Source of the DNA: a virus
Strand: one strand, 5' to 3'
DNA length: 60,380 bases
Virus record (IMG/VR): IMGVR_UViG_3300003322_000851
Span: 1 to 60,380 of that record
This document shows positions 58,700 through 60,380 of the stretch, one piece after another. Each line of letters opens with the position of its first letter. Position 1 is the first letter of the stretch. The notes under the pieces were generated by a model. That model searched no databases and was not told the origin of the DNA. It worked only from the letters and a program-made list of their open reading frames with translations. The position numbers and the translations under genes were made by a program.

Positions 58700-59416
58700 A
58701 TGGTCATTACCGTTGGCCAACTTGTTCTTGAGGTATCCACTCAGCTTAATGACCAGGAGCCTGGATTTACTTACGCTCGCTGGACACAGGCAGAGTTAAT
58801 TACTTTTTTGAATGATGCATTAGTGCAGGTTGGAACGTATCGACCAGATGCGTTTGATACTACGTTGACCATTACCCTCATCCCTGGATTCCAGCAGCAA
58901 TTGCCAGCAGGGTATTCGCTTTTGAAGTCTGTAGACTACAATGTGGGCGCGACGCCATGTGCTAACGCACCAATTGTAGAATGTGATCTTTCTGTTCTAC
59001 GGACTTTTTTTAAGAAACCTTGTTTGCCGACAGGGGGCGCTGAAAACTATCGCATACGCACGTATGCCTACGATGCACGTAACCCACGTATTTTTTACGT
59101 GAGTCCAGAAGTTCCTTCGTGGGCTACACCACAAGTGTCTATCACGGCGGTGAAAGATGCGCCAGTTTATGCTATTGGCAATTTAAATACACAGATTGAT
59201 TTAGATCAAAAATATAAAAATGCCTTGATTGCATGGATGTTGATGCGTGCTTACTCTGTAGACACGGAATCGCCAACGTCAACACGACACATGGAATCCA
59301 ATCGGAATCATTTTTATCAAATGTTGGGTGTCAACTATAAACAAGAGAGTTTGTTTAATAGTGGGTATTATTTGGGCCAAAAGGGCGATAAAGACCCATC
59401 GGCGGCTAGACGATAA
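58700..59416 (+). CDS. Head-tail adaptor protein, 238 aa
   Basis: A 238-residue helical/beta protein that begins LEVSTQLNDQEPGFTYARWT followed by ELITFLNDALVQVGTYRPDA, the N-terminal pattern of the phage adaptor family that binds below the portal in several podoviruses (DUF6682-like). The C-terminus is charged and likely flexible. Its stop shares one base with the next start (TAATGG). Confidence 0.65.
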   Translation: MVITVGQLVLEVSTQLNDQEPGFTYARWTQAELITFLNDALVQVGTYRPDAFDTTLTITLIPGFQQQLPAGYSLLKSVDYNVGATPCANAPIVECDLSVLRTFFKKPCLPTGGAENYRIRTYAYDARNPRIFYVSPEVPSWATPQVSITAVKDAPVYAIGNLNTQIDLDQKYKNALIAWMLMRAYSVDTESPTSTRHMESNRNHFYQMLGVNYKQESLFNSGYYLGQKGDKDPSAARR

Positions 59417-60057
59417 TGGCCTGCTATATCGATCCTAACCATTGTCTTTCGTGGGATGCACTCCTGCCATACGTACATCCTTATGTACGTGGCGCACCAG
59501 ATGAAATCATGTTGCATAATATTCGGTTGGCAACCATTGAGTTATGCCGCCGGAGCGGATGTTTGCATGATGAAAACGTATTGGATTTGCAAAAGAATGT
59601 AACCCGATATGAGCTAGAGACGGAATGTGACTACGATATTGTGCGTATTTTTGAGGTGATTGTTCAAAATACGTGGAAGTATCAACCTTCTCTTACAAAA
59701 AATCGTCGTCCGTGCTTTTTTAGTCCTTACCAATTCTATGTCCAACAGCCAAACACGATTATCCTGAACTCTCCCCCCTCTCAAGATATTGAGGGTGGGT
59801 TACAAGTGGAGTTCATTGTCCTGCCTAAGCAGGATAGTTGTGTGCTGGACCAGATGCTTTATGAACTATGGGCAGAGGGGATCGCGGCAGGCGCTATCTA
59901 TCGATTGCTGATGATGCCAAACACTGCATGGTTTTCTCCACCGATGGCGAAAGAGTTTGAGATTAAATATCGGAATTGCGTGGCGCGCGCCAGAACGGGA
60001 GTGGATCTCAACTTTACATCGGGTCCTATGATGATGAAAACGGAGCGTTGGGTGTAA
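59416..60057 (+). CDS. Tail-completion/adaptor protein, 213 aa
   Basis: A 213-residue protein (CYIDPNHCLSWDALLPYVHP; IRLATIELCRRSGCLHDENV) of the kind that follows the first adaptor in podoviral tail operons. Its overall layout is similar to the preceding protein, suggesting related parts of the neck. The TAATG overlap with the next gene supports translational coupling. Confidence 0.6.
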   Translation: MACYIDPNHCLSWDALLPYVHPYVRGAPDEIMLHNIRLATIELCRRSGCLHDENVLDLQKNVTRYELETECDYDIVRIFEVIVQNTWKYQPSLTKNRRPCFFSPYQFYVQQPNTIILNSPPSQDIEGGLQVEFIVLPKQDSCVLDQMLYELWAEGIAAGAIYRLLMMPNTAWFSPPMAKEFEIKYRNCVARARTGVDLNFTSGPMMMKTERWV

Positions 60058-60380
60058 TGCTAAGAGCGACCAGGATCATCAAGATTAATAGCTCTATTGC
60101 TCAGGTGTGCGGATTTTTATCCCAGACCAATGTGCCGTGCTCTTGTTCCTCTTGTGGATGCTCCGCTGACTGCGTGGATTGTGTGGACTGCCCTAATCTC
60201 ACCATTCTTGATATTGAGATGCAGGTAGCAAGATCAGGAAACACTGATACTGATGGCGATCTTATTCCCTTTGTAAGTTATCCGGCCTTTACCATTGCGG
60301 GGAACCAAGTGTGTTTCTTGTTGGATAGCACGCTCAAATCATTACAAGGCCGATATACCGGAATTATTTATGTGAAGGGC
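60057..60380 (+). CDS. N-terminal part of virion protein that ends at 111
   Basis: Starts at ATG 60057 in the stop of the preceding gene and stays open to the last base (108 codons). It carries clustered Cys residues (CSCSSCGCSADCVDCVDC) and a beta-rich end (IAGNQVCFLLDSTLKSLQ). Joined to bases 1-111 the protein has 144 residues. The Cys cluster could bind a metal ion and stiffen the protein, as in some tail and baseplate parts. Function not known. Confidence 0.7.
   Translation, partial: MLRATRIIKINSSIAQVCGFLSQTNVPCSCSSCGCSADCVDCVDCPNLTILDIEMQVARSGNTDTDGDLIPFVSYPAFTIAGNQVCFLLDSTLKSLQGRYTGIIYVKG

Overview
This window is the complete genome of a temperate, podovirus-like tailed bacteriophage, or a prophage cut out as a circle. 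The reading frame that runs off the right edge (from 60057) continues in frame at base 1 and stops at 109-111, giving one 144-residue protein. The 60,380 bases therefore look like a circle opened inside a virion gene, as expected for a circularly permuted genome packaged by headful. Bases 16684-16730 match, from memory, the 3' part of a gammaproteobacterial tRNA-Gly(GCC) gene. They sit beside a tyrosine integrase and are flanked by four arm-type repeats, so the phage probably integrates into that tRNA gene. I cannot name the host genus.

Layout. The plus strand holds the late module, from 39205 through the right edge and on from base 1 to 12688. In order it holds a phage proteasome-like hydrolase, small and large terminase (the large one split by an intein in its ATP-binding loop), small membrane proteins and a probable holin, two large tail-fibre genes, Rz/Rz1 spanins, the portal, a fibre with a self-cleaving chaperone, scaffold, major capsid, head-tail adaptors and tail proteins. 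It ends with a set of internal (ejected) virion proteins, including a 1,909-residue polyvalent protein.

The minus strand holds everything else, read leftward from 38263 to 12680. First come a control region and an early operon with a promoter/operator at 37085-37113. An Ash/Icd-like structured-RNA locus follows at 35113-35370, then replication genes with iteron-like repeats inside the initiator gene. Next is a recombination set (NinB, RuvC-like resolvase, Sak4-like ATPase, SSB-like protein, RecB-like nuclease), then thymidylate synthase among many small genes. The strand ends with excisionase, integrase, attP, a DUF927 ATPase, the endolysin and a lipoprotein.

How it works together. Replication appears to depend on a lambda-O-like initiator and its neighbour; recombination is by single-strand annealing plus a Holliday-junction resolvase. 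Packaging is by TerS/TerL into a capsid built on a scaffold. The endolysin is on the opposite strand from the probable holin and spanins, so lysis genes are split between two transcription units. No classical CI/LexA-type repressor is recognisable; immunity may rest on an unfamiliar protein (37150-37938 is a candidate), on the Ash/C4-like RNA locus, or both. The least explained elements are the Ash-like RNA locus, a second structured segment at 27762-27917, and two small genes interrupted in frame by amber codons.
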